Positions 21,763 through 28,821 of a DNA stretch of 31,765 nucleotides are shown one piece after another (within the stretch, counting starts at the first letter, position 1; the number at the start of each line of letters is the position of its first letter). The DNA lies in assembly GCA_902478705.1 (NCBI GenBank), contig CABSMB010000001.1, positions 1-31,765 on the forward strand, in the 5' to 3' direction. The notes beneath the pieces were generated by a model. That model was not told where the DNA came from. It saw nothing but the letters and a program-made list of their open reading frames with translations, and searched no databases. The position numbers were made by a program, and so were the translations under genes. The DNA is from an uncultured Collinsella sp. (GTDB taxonomy: Bacteria; Actinomycetota; Coriobacteriia; Coriobacteriales; Coriobacteriaceae).

Positions 21763-22314
21763 TTACAGCACCTCTTCCAGTTCGTTCAGGATGTTTTCAA
21801 TCGCCTGGGCGGCCTTACCGTTCTTGGCGATTTCATACACAGGCTTTCCCAGCGCCGCGCCCTGCTTGAAGGCCGCCGCGGTCGGAACGGTGCCCAGCAC
21901 GGGCAAGTCATCGGCTTCGAGCAGTTCGAGGAACTGGCGGTCGACCGTCTGGTTGCCGGCGAAGTTGTTGACGATGATGGCGAACGACAAGTCGGGGTTC
22001 GCCTCGGTTATGACCTTGATCGTGCGCTTCATGGGCTTCAGGCCCAGTGTGCCGGGCTGCACCGGGATGATTGCGATATCCGCATTCTTGGCGTACTCGG
22101 CGGTGTCGTCGCTCAGAAAGCCCGGCGTGTCGATGACATTCACGGCGTCCTCGTCGTCGAGCAGGTTCTTCTCGTGGTTCGCTCCGCCCTGGGGGTCCAG
22201 GTTACCGAAGCCGACCTTGTGGCCGCGGCGCTCGAGGCCCCAGGCGATCTCGTCGGCGAACGTCGTCTTGCCGACGCCGCCTTTCTGATTGACCAAAAGG
22301 ATGTTCGTCGCCAT
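21763..22314 (-). CDS. parA: ParA-type partition ATPase (small, type Ib-like)
   Basis: A 183-aa protein starting MATNILLVNQKGGVGKTTFA, with deviant Walker A KGGVGKTT, Walker A' text VIDTPGFLSDD and NNFAGN. It lacks an N-terminal HTH, as in type Ib ParA proteins whose operon is regulated by the partner. The start at 22314 has aaagggag upstream; the frame from 22344 is longer by ten codons without a site. It moves plasmid copies along the nucleoid together with its partner bound at the centromere. Confidence 0.9.
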   Translation of the reverse strand: MATNILLVNQKGGVGKTTFADEIAWGLERRGHKVGFGNLDPQGGANHEKNLLDDEDAVNVIDTPGFLSDDTAEYAKNADIAIIPVQPGTLGLKPMKRTIKVITEANPDLSFAIIVNNFAGNQTVDRQFLELLEADDLPVLGTVPTAAAFKQGAALGKPVYEIAKNGKAAQAIENILNELEEVL

Positions 22315-22340
22315 GTTCTCCCCTTTCTGAAATAGCGTAG

Positions 22341-22440
22341 TCATATATTAGCACATTAACATGTGACTACATTAAGTAATTCTAAGTCGCAGTTAGAAAT
22401 ATATGAGCATGTTAAGTAATTAGTATAGTACTACGTTACC
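22341..22440. promoter_or_regulatory. Centromere/operator-like repeats upstream of parA
   Basis: gcacattaacatgtgactac, acattaagtaat, gagcatgttaagtaat and related words, AT-rich. The same words recur at 23611-23645 and 23985-24031. Likely binding sites of the RHH partition protein, and probably the parA promoter region. Confidence 0.6.
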
Positions 22441-22480
22441 GTGCTCATGACTGTGGGTTGGTTTAACCTATAGTCATGCT

Positions 22481-22503
22481 AAAGTTGCCAAAAGGGGCAC
22501 AAA
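22481..22503. repeat. Outlying 22-bp-type iteron
   Basis: aaagttgccaaaaggggcac followed by aaa, same family as the origin iterons, 1.5 kb away from the main set. Confidence 0.7.
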
Positions 22504-22521
22504 GGCCAATACGTTTGAGCA

Positions 22522-22803
22522 GTGCCGGCACAGCGACCTAGCATCGTGTGCACCGGCGGAATCATCGCAGGCCTGCAAGGAGAGCATATCCACGGGCTCA
22601 TTGTCGCCGGAGGCCTCGTGATGCAGTACGCGCCGGGCGGCGACTGGAAGCGCGTCGATTGGGATGCGCTTGCCGCCTGGCTCGACAGATGCGGTTACAA
22701 GGTTGCTGATTGCGAGACGGAGACCCTTCCGACCGCCGACGCGGCGAGGCGGTTACGCGAGTGGGAACGCAAGGGTAAAAACGCATCGTCGCTGAACCAG
22801 TGA
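22522..22803 (+). CDS. Small plasmid protein of unknown function
   Basis: A 93-aa frame from GTG 22522, without a good ribosome site. The central part, LIVAGGLVMQYAPGGDWKRV, is clearly homologous to a broken copy at 30172-30399 (LMVAGGLIVNHAPGGNWKRI). In that copy the homology extends further upstream with KKRALARKARNH, so this gene may lack its original N-terminus. The pattern basic helix, AGGL, then DWDALAAW recalls small TraC/TraD-type conjugation proteins; tentative. Confidence 0.45.
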   Translation: MPAQRPSIVCTGGIIAGLQGEHIHGLIVAGGLVMQYAPGGDWKRVDWDALAAWLDRCGYKVADCETETLPTADAARRLREWERKGKNASSLNQ

Positions 22804-22905
22804 GTCAGTATTCTTTAGTTAGACGATGGATATTGAAATTAATCAGCGAGATAATGTGCATATCTCATAATGTATGCGTTTCACCATGAGAGAGAAGGGT
22901 CTGTC

Positions 22906-23019
22906 ATGAGCTGGAAACCGAAAAAATGCGTTATCGCCGGTCTCGTGACAACCGGTCCTGGCGGCGGCTTGTTTGCAACCGCAATGACATCGTACCGACT
23001 TTTCACTTACTTGTTCTAA
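22906..23019 (+). CDS. 37-aa cationic, glycine-rich peptide
   Basis: MSWKPKKCVIAGLVTTGPGG is followed by a hydrophobic end (GLFATAMTSYRLFTYLF). Start ATG 22906 has gagagaaggg upstream; stop TAA 23017-23019. A positive start, a Gly-rich centre and a hydrophobic C-terminus suggest a leaderless bacteriocin, a membrane peptide or a signalling pre-peptide. The next gene, 12 bp away, is a small membrane protein, the arrangement expected for a bacteriocin with immunity protein. I recognise no family. Confidence 0.5.
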   Translation: MSWKPKKCVIAGLVTTGPGGGLFATAMTSYRLFTYLF

Positions 23020-23031
23020 AAGGCAGTTGCC

Positions 23032-23271
23032 ATGCTGTCGCAAAATCAATCGAGATACTTGGCCACAATCGGCTTTGCCCTGCTTGCATTACTATTTGTT
23101 AGCGACCTTTTGCTGAAACCGCCCAAGGAACTCGTTTCGCTTGCCTTATCCTGCATTTCCGCCCTTTACTTTACGGCAACCCTATTCGTCGGACTAAAGG
23201 AGAGGAAAAAAAGCGCAGTCGCTGCATCTGCCGTATGCGTGGTCATAGCCATTGCCTCATTCTTTATCTGA
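23032..23271 (+). CDS. Small membrane protein next to the 37-aa peptide
   Basis: A 79-aa protein with three hydrophobic segments (YLATIGFALLALLFVSDLLL, LVSLALSCISALYFTATLFV, SAVAASAVCVVIAIASFFI) and a basic loop KERKKS. Site aaagg 9-10 nt upstream of the ATG. Likely co-transcribed with the peptide gene; candidate immunity or holin-like protein. Confidence 0.6.
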   Translation: MLSQNQSRYLATIGFALLALLFVSDLLLKPPKELVSLALSCISALYFTATLFVGLKERKKSAVAASAVCVVIAIASFFI

Positions 23272-23301
23272 CACATTGGTGATTTTAGGGGCGATATCGT
23301 A

Positions 23302-23356
23302 GGAATAAGACCGGGAGAGCCGGGACCAGATTGCCCGGGTCGCCCGGTCTTATTCC
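23302..23356. other. Long inverted repeat (14-bp perfect arms)
   Basis: ggaataagaccggg (23302-23315) and its complement (23343-23356), with an inner ccggg/cccgg pair. No T-run on either strand. Ends the small operon and could be a terminator-like or recombination structure. Confidence 0.6.
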
Positions 23357-23424
23357 GCCCCGCGCCGCAGACGGCGCTCCGATTGCGCCGAGGCGTGACA
23401 CGCGTGGGGTCTTACCTATTTGTA

Positions 23425-23620
23425 TTACGCGACCGCGAGGTGCCTCTTCTGCATGCGGGACTCCGTCAGGTACATGTTGATGATGACCTGATGGGGGGAC
23501 GCCCGTGCAGGCGGCCTCCGCCTTGAAGTAGTCGATGTTCTCGCCGTCGATTTTCATGGTGACGCGGCGGCGCGGATCGAGCTCTAATACATGAGGTGCC
23601 AGCTTATAATACGTGAGCAT
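23425..23620 (-). pseudogene. Frameshifted BrnA/RHH-like antitoxin
   Basis: The frame from ATG 23620 reads LDPRRRVTMKIDGENIDYFK and AEAACTGVP, then loses sense at a C6 run (minus strand; G6 at 23493-23498). With one C fewer it continues HQVIINMYLTESRMQKRHLA to a stop at 23425-23427. The repaired protein of about 65 aa fits the BrnA/CopG-type antitoxin pattern. The homopolymer could be a slippage site, so it may be phase-variable instead of dead, or be a sequencing error. No BrnT-like toxin is next to it. Confidence 0.6.
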
Positions 23621-23645
23621 ATGACTACATTAACATGGTCATGTA
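23611..23645. promoter_or_regulatory. Second copy of parA-type operator words
   Basis: gtgagcatatgactacatta followed by acatggtcatg, matching words at 22341-22440. It overlaps the start of the antitoxin-like frame and lies upstream of the next plus-strand gene, so it may bring both under the partition RHH protein. Confidence 0.55.
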
Positions 23646-23722
23646 TTACCGAGCGTTATATGCTGCGCTGGATCCGCCCGCCTGTTATCTTGGGGGCGAC
23701 AGTTTCTTGCAAGGAGGCAGCC

Positions 23723-23947
23723 ATGTACCAGAATGTCTTTGGATCCGATGGTCAGATCCATCTTGAGAATCAGGTCGGCTACCAGCGCTTAGACCTAACG
23801 ACGGGTGAGGTGAAGACGGTCATCCCGACCGCTAAGAATATGAGCACCGTCTTCGGCAAGGATGGCGTGGAGACGGAGATTCGGGTGGGGCAGATGCGCC
23901 AAACACTGGGCAAGCCAGGATTTGGTCGGCTGTTTAATAAGTGCTAA
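23723..23947 (+). CDS. Small hypothetical protein
   Basis: A 74-aa protein starting MYQNVFGSDGQIHLENQVGY, with two similar short motifs (NVFGSDGQ and TVFGKDGVETEI), hinting at a small beta-repeat fold. Site aaggagg 5 nt before ATG 23723. No family recognised. A candidate -10 (tatctt) lies near 23687. Probably a single-gene transcript ending at the terminator at 24074-24095. Confidence 0.6.
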   Translation: MYQNVFGSDGQIHLENQVGYQRLDLTTGEVKTVIPTAKNMSTVFGKDGVETEIRVGQMRQTLGKPGFGRLFNKC

Positions 23948-23984
23948 CGGTTGAGCTATCGCAGCATAATCGCAGCTGTAAATA

Positions 23985-24031
23985 TGTGACCATATGACCA
24001 TGTTAACATGTGCACACAGTCATATGGTCAC
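23985..24031. repeat. Nested palindrome with parA-type words
   Basis: tgtgaccatatgac (23985-23998) and its exact complement (24018-24031) enclose the 12-bp palindrome catgttaacatg. Third occurrence of the partition-type words. Confidence 0.65.
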
Positions 24032-24073
24032 AGTTGTAGATCGGTTTAATTTGCGGAAGGTTTTGCCCGAAGC

Positions 24074-24095
24074 ATCCGGCACCGCCGGATTCTTT
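24074..24095 (+). terminator. Rho-independent terminator
   Basis: atccggc-acc-gccggat followed by tctttt, plus strand. Confidence 0.7.
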
Positions 24096-24150
24096 TGGAA
24101 CGGCCTCTCGTTTGATTGCTTTCCTATCGTTTGCTCCCAGACTGGGCGTC

Positions 24151-24175
24151 AAAAAAGGCGGCCGAACCGGCCGCC
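24151..24175 (-). terminator. Rho-independent terminator of the surface-protein operon
   Basis: Minus strand cggccgcc-type stem: 24157-24164 pairs with 24168-24175, loop of 3, followed by six T. Confidence 0.88.
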
Positions 24176-24225
24176 CACAAATAAATAAACATTTACCGAA
24201 TGTAGGAGGAGAGGAACGATGCCCG

Positions 24226-24879
24226 TTATTCCCAGTGACCGGCGACGTCGACAACCCAATGCTGTCCCGTAGCCTGCTGCTCATAATGTCCCTGGTCCTC
24301 TTTCGTTTCATAGGAATCGTTTACGATAGATCCGCCGATGCCGCCGGAAAGCATATCATTTTCGCTCCACGAATAGGCGGCATCTTCGGAATCGAAGGGC
24401 CCTACCATAGCACCACCGTGGTTTACCCAATAGCGGGGATGCATCGTGTAAACCCAGTTGGAGACCCAAACCTGTCCATAGTCAGTTTCCCAGTGGCCCT
24501 GCTCGGGAATCCACTTCTTCTGGCTACCGCCGTTGGAAGAGGAATTGTTGCCGCCGGAACCCTGCGAATTGCCGGAATTCTGCTTGGAGTCGGAGGAATC
24601 GCCCTTGCTGTCGGACTTCGACGAGTCGGAAGACTTGTTATCCTCCTTCTTGGAGTCATCGGACTTCTGGTCCTTGCCGTCGGATTCTTTCTTCTCCTCG
24701 GTCTTGGCTGCAGAGGCTTGCGCCGCCTTTTCTTCACTTGGCTTCTTTTTGTCTTTATTCTTTACCGCTGTGGTGGTCCTTTCCGCAGAGCCGCTTTCTT
24801 GCTTTGCAACGCTGGCACATCCAAGTTGAGGTGCCATGAGGCACACCAGAAACGCAACGATAATAGCCTTTGTTCTCAC
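24226..24879 (-). CDS. Lipoprotein with Ser/Lys/Asp-rich stalk and HW-rich C-domain
   Basis: A 217-aa protein from GTG 24879 (gggaga upstream); the longer frame to 24930 runs back through the intergenic hairpin. The signal peptide IIVAFLVCLMAPQLGC ends in a lipobox cysteine. A low-complexity stalk (about residues 35-125, KDDKKS/SDSSKSDSKG-like) leads to a C-terminal domain with repeated aromatic/His words: EQGHWETDYG, VYTMHPRYWVNHGG, DQGHYEQQ and VAGHWE. Repeated GHW/GHY could bind metal or cell-wall ligand. Same strand and about 65 bp downstream of the large wall protein, thus probably the same operon. Likely surface-exposed. Confidence 0.65.
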   Translation of the reverse strand: MRTKAIIVAFLVCLMAPQLGCASVAKQESGSAERTTTAVKNKDKKKPSEEKAAQASAAKTEEKKESDGKDQKSDDSKKEDNKSSDSSKSDSKGDSSDSKQNSGNSQGSGGNNSSSNGGSQKKWIPEQGHWETDYGQVWVSNWVYTMHPRYWVNHGGAMVGPFDSEDAAYSWSENDMLSGGIGGSIVNDSYETKEDQGHYEQQATGQHWVVDVAGHWE

Positions 24880-24901
24880 ACCGATCTCCCTATCCGTGAA
24901 G

Positions 24902-24937
24902 CCGGGCGTTGACCACTGGCCGGTGTCCAACGCCCGG
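24902..24937 (-). other. Intercistronic stem-loop between the two surface-protein genes
   Basis: ccgggcgttg (24902-24911) pairs with caacgcccgg (24928-24937). No T-run. Probable attenuator or RNA processing site. Confidence 0.65.
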
Positions 24938-24944
24938 TTCGCTT

Positions 24945-27900
24945 TTACATCTGCTCGCGGCGCTTCTTCTGGTCGAGAAAGACGCCGGCTGCCACGAGGA
25001 CGGTACCGCCGATGGCGAACGTCTCGCCGATGAGGCCCGCGCGGTCGCCGGTCTGAGCGAGGCTGCCGCGCTTTGCGGTCTCCGTGCCGGCGAGGTGCTT
25101 CGGGCTGTATGCCGCCTGCTGCTTTGCGGCCTCCTCCGCCTCCTGACGAGCGATCTCATCGGAAAGCTCCTGCTCCGCTGCGATGCGGTCGGACTTCGCC
25201 TGCTCGTAGGCGGCGAGTGCCGCATCATAGCCGGACTGGAGCCCGTCCACCGCGGCCTGCTTCTCGTCCAGGATGGCCTTGGCGGGGGCGACCTTGGCAC
25301 GTGCCTCGACTGCTGCGGCGAAAAGCGCGTTGAGGGCGTCATCCGCGTTCGCGTCATGGCCGGAAGCGATCGCCGCATCGGCATCGATGGAGTTCAGCTT
25401 CGCCAGCTTGGCGTCCGCCTGTGCCTTCGACTGCTCGGTGGCGGAGACCAGGGACTCGGCGGCAATGGCGTCCGCCTTTGCGGAGTCGAGCGCGGCCTTG
25501 GTGTCATTGACGGCCTCGGCTGTATCCTGCTCGCGCTGCTGCGCCTCTGCGAGCTTCGCGGCAAGACCGGTGATGATCTCGAGGTTCGACTGGGCGACCT
25601 CGAGATCGGACTGGGAGCCGGTAAGCTTGTCGCCGGCAACGCCGGTGTCGGTCTTTGCGGCATCGACGGCACGCTGGGCATCCGCGAGGGCGCTTGCGGT
25701 GTCGTCCGCCTTTTGCTTGGCGGCGGCGAGGACGGTCGCCTTCTCGGCCTGATCGGCTGCCGCCGCGTCGTGGACGCTCTTTGCGGCATCGAGCGCCTTC
25801 TTGGCGTCGGCGACGTCCTGGAAGAACTTCGCAAGGTCGGCGTTCGCATCGTCCACGCCCTGCTGCTTGGATGCGGTGTCCGCCTTGGCGGAATCCAGCT
25901 TGGACTGTGCGGTCGTTACGGCTGCGTTGGTGGCAGCGAGGGCATCCTGCTTCTGCTGGACGGTCGACTTTGCCGTATCGACTGCCGCATTGGCGGCATC
26001 GAGGTCCGATTTCGCCGCATCAAGCTCGGCCTGGGCATCCGTGACGCCCTGCTGCTTGGCGGCGACATCAGCCTTTGCGGCATCGACCCCACGCTGCGCA
26101 TCGGTGACGCCCTGCTTCGCGGCATCGACACCTGCCTGTGCGGAATCCGCTGCGTCCTGCTTCTGCTGGACGGTTGCTGCGGCGCCGGCGGCTGCCTGCT
26201 GCTTGGTTGCGAGATCGGCCTTGGCTGCGTCGAGTGCGCTCTTGGCGTTCTTGAGACCGTTGGTATAGGAGGTCAGCTTTTGCTCGTACTCGTCGACGGA
26301 GATGTGGTTCATGTTCCAACCGGAGCCGGACCAGCCGGAGATCTCTGCGGTGTAGCACTGCGTCTGAAGCCCGGACATGGTGCCCTTGGTACAGGTTGCC
26401 ATTCCCATAACGGCGAGTTCGGGATTGATGATGTTCATATAATGACCGACGGTGCCGCTGCTGCCGTTCTCCCAACGGCAGTTGTCTGCAATCCAATGGT
26501 TGATTGCGACGCCGTTCTTTGCATAGAAATCATAGGCATCCTTGCCGACAAGACCGGTGACTCCATAAAGGGCCTCCGTTGCCTTGTCGAAAAAGCCCTT
26601 CTCCTGCTCGATCCACTGACCACTTGGATCGATTCCGTAATTCCATGCCAGGTTTTCGGCAAAATCATATTGACGGGCATGATCGAGCATAGTGTCACTG
26701 TAGTTGGCATCCGCAATGGCACCGGCGATGAGCTTGTAGGTGACCTGGAGCTCGGACAGGCCGACCGACTTGCGGTAGTCGTTGACGGACTTCATCCACC
26801 TGATCGCATTGATCATGTTGTCAAGGGACGTGGCGTCCTTGGAGTTGCCGACTTCGGTCTTGCCGGCATATTTGGCGTTCAGGATGATGTTGGCTGCGTC
26901 ATCGGCACCCATGGCCTTGAAGAAGCCGATGGCTCCCTGCTTGAGCTGCGCGTCGGCGGAATCGAGTTTCACCTGTGCCTCGTCGACCTTCTGCTGGGCG
27001 GCGGTCACGGCCGCGTCGGCGGTAACCTTTGCGGTCTTGGCGTTCACAAGCTCTTCGTCGGCGGCTGCCTTTGCGGACTCGGCGTCCTTGACGGCCTGCT
27101 TCGCTGCATCCAGCTTGGCAATGGCGTCGACGTTCGCCTGCTTTGCTGCATCGAGGTCGGAGTTTGCTGCATCGAGTGCGGATTGGGCGTCGTTCACGCC
27201 GGACGCGGCATCGACCGCGGCCTGCTGCTTCGCGGAGAGGGACGCCTGGGCATCGTTCAGCTCGGTCTGTGCCGTCGCTGCGGCGGACTGCGCCTGCTCG
27301 AGCTCGGACTCGCACTGGGACTGTGCCGCTCGTGCGGCGGCGAGGGCTGTCTCTGCGTCCGCGACCTTCTGTTTTGCCGCATCGTACTCCGGACCGCTGG
27401 CGCCTGCCTCCGCTGCGGCGAGGTCGGCTTTCGCCTGCTCATAGGCGGCGCTGGCGGTTGCGGCCTTCTCATCTGCCGCGTCCTTGTTCTGTTTGGCTGC
27501 AGCGAGGACGGTATCGGCGGAATCCTTTGTAGACTGGGCCGCAACCAGCTTGGACTGGGCGTCGGCAAGCGTCGCGTTGGCGTTGGCGAGTTCGGTCTGC
27601 GCCTTGCTCACGGCATCCTGGGCGTCGCGCACGGCCTGCTCGGCGGCACCGATCGCCTCCGGGGTGGCACTTACGGCATCGGCCTTGGCTTTATCGAGGG
27701 CATCCTGAGCGTCCTGGGCCGCCTTGAGGGCGGACTGGTACGCTTCGTCCTTCTCGGACGCATCTGCCTTGGCGTCTGCGAGACCCGCCTTCGCCTGCTC
27801 GAGATCCTTGCTGGCGGCATCGGCGGCGGACTTGCCCTCTGCGACCTGACGGGCGTACTCGTCCATCGCCGCACGGTCGGCTGCCGTGCCGGCACTGACC

Positions 27901-28298
27901 GCCGAATCGTAGGATGCCTTGGCCTGGTCGCGGGCGGAAGCTGCCTCGTTGTAGGGGCCGGCGGCCTCATCGTAGGATGCCTTGGCGGCGTCCTCCTTCG
28001 CCTTCGCCTCGTCGACCTCCTTCTGCAGGTCCGCGATGGTCTGCGCTGCGGACTTCGCGCCGGTACCGGATGCCGCGCCGGCATGGGCGGCGATCGGCGA
28101 CATCACGGCGGGGTGCTGCGTGGTCCCGTCACCGGTCTGGGCGAATGCCGCGAACGGCGAGATGAGGCTCGATCCGGTCATGGCGGCCATAGTCGCCGCG
28201 GTGACGGTCAGACGTGCGATCCCCTTCGGGGCGTGAAACTTTTTGCTTGGCAGTGCGGCGAAGTGATCGCCACCGGCAGCGTGCTTTCCCTGAGTCAT
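24945..28298 (-). CDS. Cell-wall-anchored CAP-domain/coiled-coil protein, SEC10/PgrA-like surface exclusion type
   Basis: A 1117-aa protein. N-terminal signal peptide (ARLTVTAATMAAMTGSSLIS to FAAFAQ). Residues about 70-470 are an Ala/Asp/Lys/Gln-rich coiled coil. Residues about 480-650 are a CAP/SCP-like domain (MINAIRWMKSVNDYRKSVGL, HARQYDFAENLAWNYG, VGHYMNIINPE). A second coiled coil spans about 665-1045. The C-terminus has the sorting signal SLAQTG, a hydrophobic segment and QKKRREQ, so sortase anchoring is expected. Coil-CAP-coil with a sorting signal is the plan of the enterococcal Sea1/PrgA surface-exclusion proteins, which block redundant plasmid uptake. This is notable because the plasmid has an oriT. 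A role in adhesion is the alternative. Repeated Lys/Ala heptads may be unstable by recombination. Confidence 0.82.
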   Translation of the reverse strand: MTQGKHAAGGDHFAALPSKKFHAPKGIARLTVTAATMAAMTGSSLISPFAAFAQTGDGTTQHPAVMSPIAAHAGAASGTGAKSAAQTIADLQKEVDEAKAKEDAAKASYDEAAGPYNEAASARDQAKASYDSAVSAGTAADRAAMDEYARQVAEGKSAADAASKDLEQAKAGLADAKADASEKDEAYQSALKAAQDAQDALDKAKADAVSATPEAIGAAEQAVRDAQDAVSKAQTELANANATLADAQSKLVAAQSTKDSADTVLAAAKQNKDAADEKAATASAAYEQAKADLAAAEAGASGPEYDAAKQKVADAETALAAARAAQSQCESELEQAQSAAATAQTELNDAQASLSAKQQAAVDAASGVNDAQSALDAANSDLDAAKQANVDAIAKLDAAKQAVKDAESAKAAADEELVNAKTAKVTADAAVTAAQQKVDEAQVKLDSADAQLKQGAIGFFKAMGADDAANIILNAKYAGKTEVGNSKDATSLDNMINAIRWMKSVNDYRKSVGLSELQVTYKLIAGAIADANYSDTMLDHARQYDFAENLAWNYGIDPSGQWIEQEKGFFDKATEALYGVTGLVGKDAYDFYAKNGVAINHWIADNCRWENGSSGTVGHYMNIINPELAVMGMATCTKGTMSGLQTQCYTAEISGWSGSGWNMNHISVDEYEQKLTSYTNGLKNAKSALDAAKADLATKQQAAAGAAATVQQKQDAADSAQAGVDAAKQGVTDAQRGVDAAKADVAAKQQGVTDAQAELDAAKSDLDAANAAVDTAKSTVQQKQDALAATNAAVTTAQSKLDSAKADTASKQQGVDDANADLAKFFQDVADAKKALDAAKSVHDAAAADQAEKATVLAAAKQKADDTASALADAQRAVDAAKTDTGVAGDKLTGSQSDLEVAQSNLEIITGLAAKLAEAQQREQDTAEAVNDTKAALDSAKADAIAAESLVSATEQSKAQADAKLAKLNSIDADAAIASGHDANADDALNALFAAAVEARAKVAPAKAILDEKQAAVDGLQSGYDAALAAYEQAKSDRIAAEQELSDEIARQEAEEAAKQQAAYSPKHLAGTETAKRGSLAQTGDRAGLIGETFAIGGTVLVAAGVFLDQKKRREQM

Positions 28299-28381
28299 TG
28301 TGCTGTTCCGTTCCTTTTCCGTGCCCTATCCGACTGGGCATCAGAGTGCTTTCCAATAGAGATAATTATGCGCCTTAACTG

Positions 28382-28422
28382 GGATTGTTGTATATAGTCC
28401 GTTGGCTTTTATACAACAATCC
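28382..28422. promoter_or_regulatory. Operator-like 13-bp inverted repeat between divergent genes
   Basis: ggattgttgtata (28382-28394) and tatacaacaatcc (28410-28422), exact complements, 15-bp spacer. It is immediately upstream of the XRE regulator start and about 85 bp from the wall-protein start, so the XRE protein may bind here and control both genes. Confidence 0.7.
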
Positions 28423-28437
28423 ATGACTCTTTTTGTC

Positions 28438-28656
28438 ATGGATACGACGCTTCAGAAATCATTCGGCATGAGATGCAAAGAGCTCCGCGCTGGACTCGGG
28501 TGCAGTCAGGAGCAGTTCGCCAATTTGATTGAAATGGATCGTTCCTACTACGCGAGCATTGAAGTCGGTCGGCGTAATGTCAGCCTCTCAAATCTCAAGA
28601 AGATTGCCGACGGATTTCAAATCAGCATTTCTGAACTCATGAGAGGCGTCAGCTAA
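28438..28656 (+). CDS. XRE-family (Cro/C1-type) regulator
   Basis: A 72-aa protein starting MDTTLQKSFGMRCKELRAGL, HTH at about residues 20-45 (CSQEQFANLIEMDRSYYASI) and the family ending KKIADGFQISISELMRG. No Shine-Dalgarno precedes either ATG 28438 or ATG 28423, so translation may be leaderless, as in some restriction-modification C proteins, which this resembles in size. It is divergent from the surface-protein operon with a strong dyad between, the usual layout of a local repressor. No restriction genes are adjacent. Confidence 0.85.
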   Translation: MDTTLQKSFGMRCKELRAGLGCSQEQFANLIEMDRSYYASIEVGRRNVSLSNLKKIADGFQISISELMRGVS

Positions 28657-28715
28657 ATTTATCCGTCTCATATCCCATAGTGAATCTCGTTGATTCGTGT
28701 CTTAAGAAAATGGAA

Positions 28716-28784
28716 ATCGTCCCAACAGATTATCGTCAATCGTCCCAATAAGTCATCGTTATTTGTCCCAACGATGCAGATAGA
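28716..28784 (+). repeat. Three 23-bp direct repeats in the ATPase promoter
   Basis: atcgtcccaa at 28716 and 28739 and tttgtcccaa at 28762, exactly 23 bp apart. The third overlaps the likely -35 (ttgtcc, 28763-28768) upstream of TATAAT (28788-28793). Probably operators of the downstream gene. Confidence 0.7.
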
Positions 28785-28787
28785 CAG

Positions 28788-28793
28788 TATAAT
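28788..28793 (+). promoter_or_regulatory. -10 box TATAAT
   Basis: Consensus -10 about 30 bp upstream of ATG 28822. The -35 lies in the last 23-bp repeat with a 19-nt spacer. Confidence 0.55.
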
Positions 28794-28821
28794 TTCAAAT
28801 GAACGATTGAAGGGAAAGTCG

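Noticed and set aside
24909..28397. Plus-strand 1162-codon frame
   Set aside because: Shadow of the repetitive GC-rich surface-protein gene; the minus-strand protein has signal peptide, CAP domain and sorting signal.
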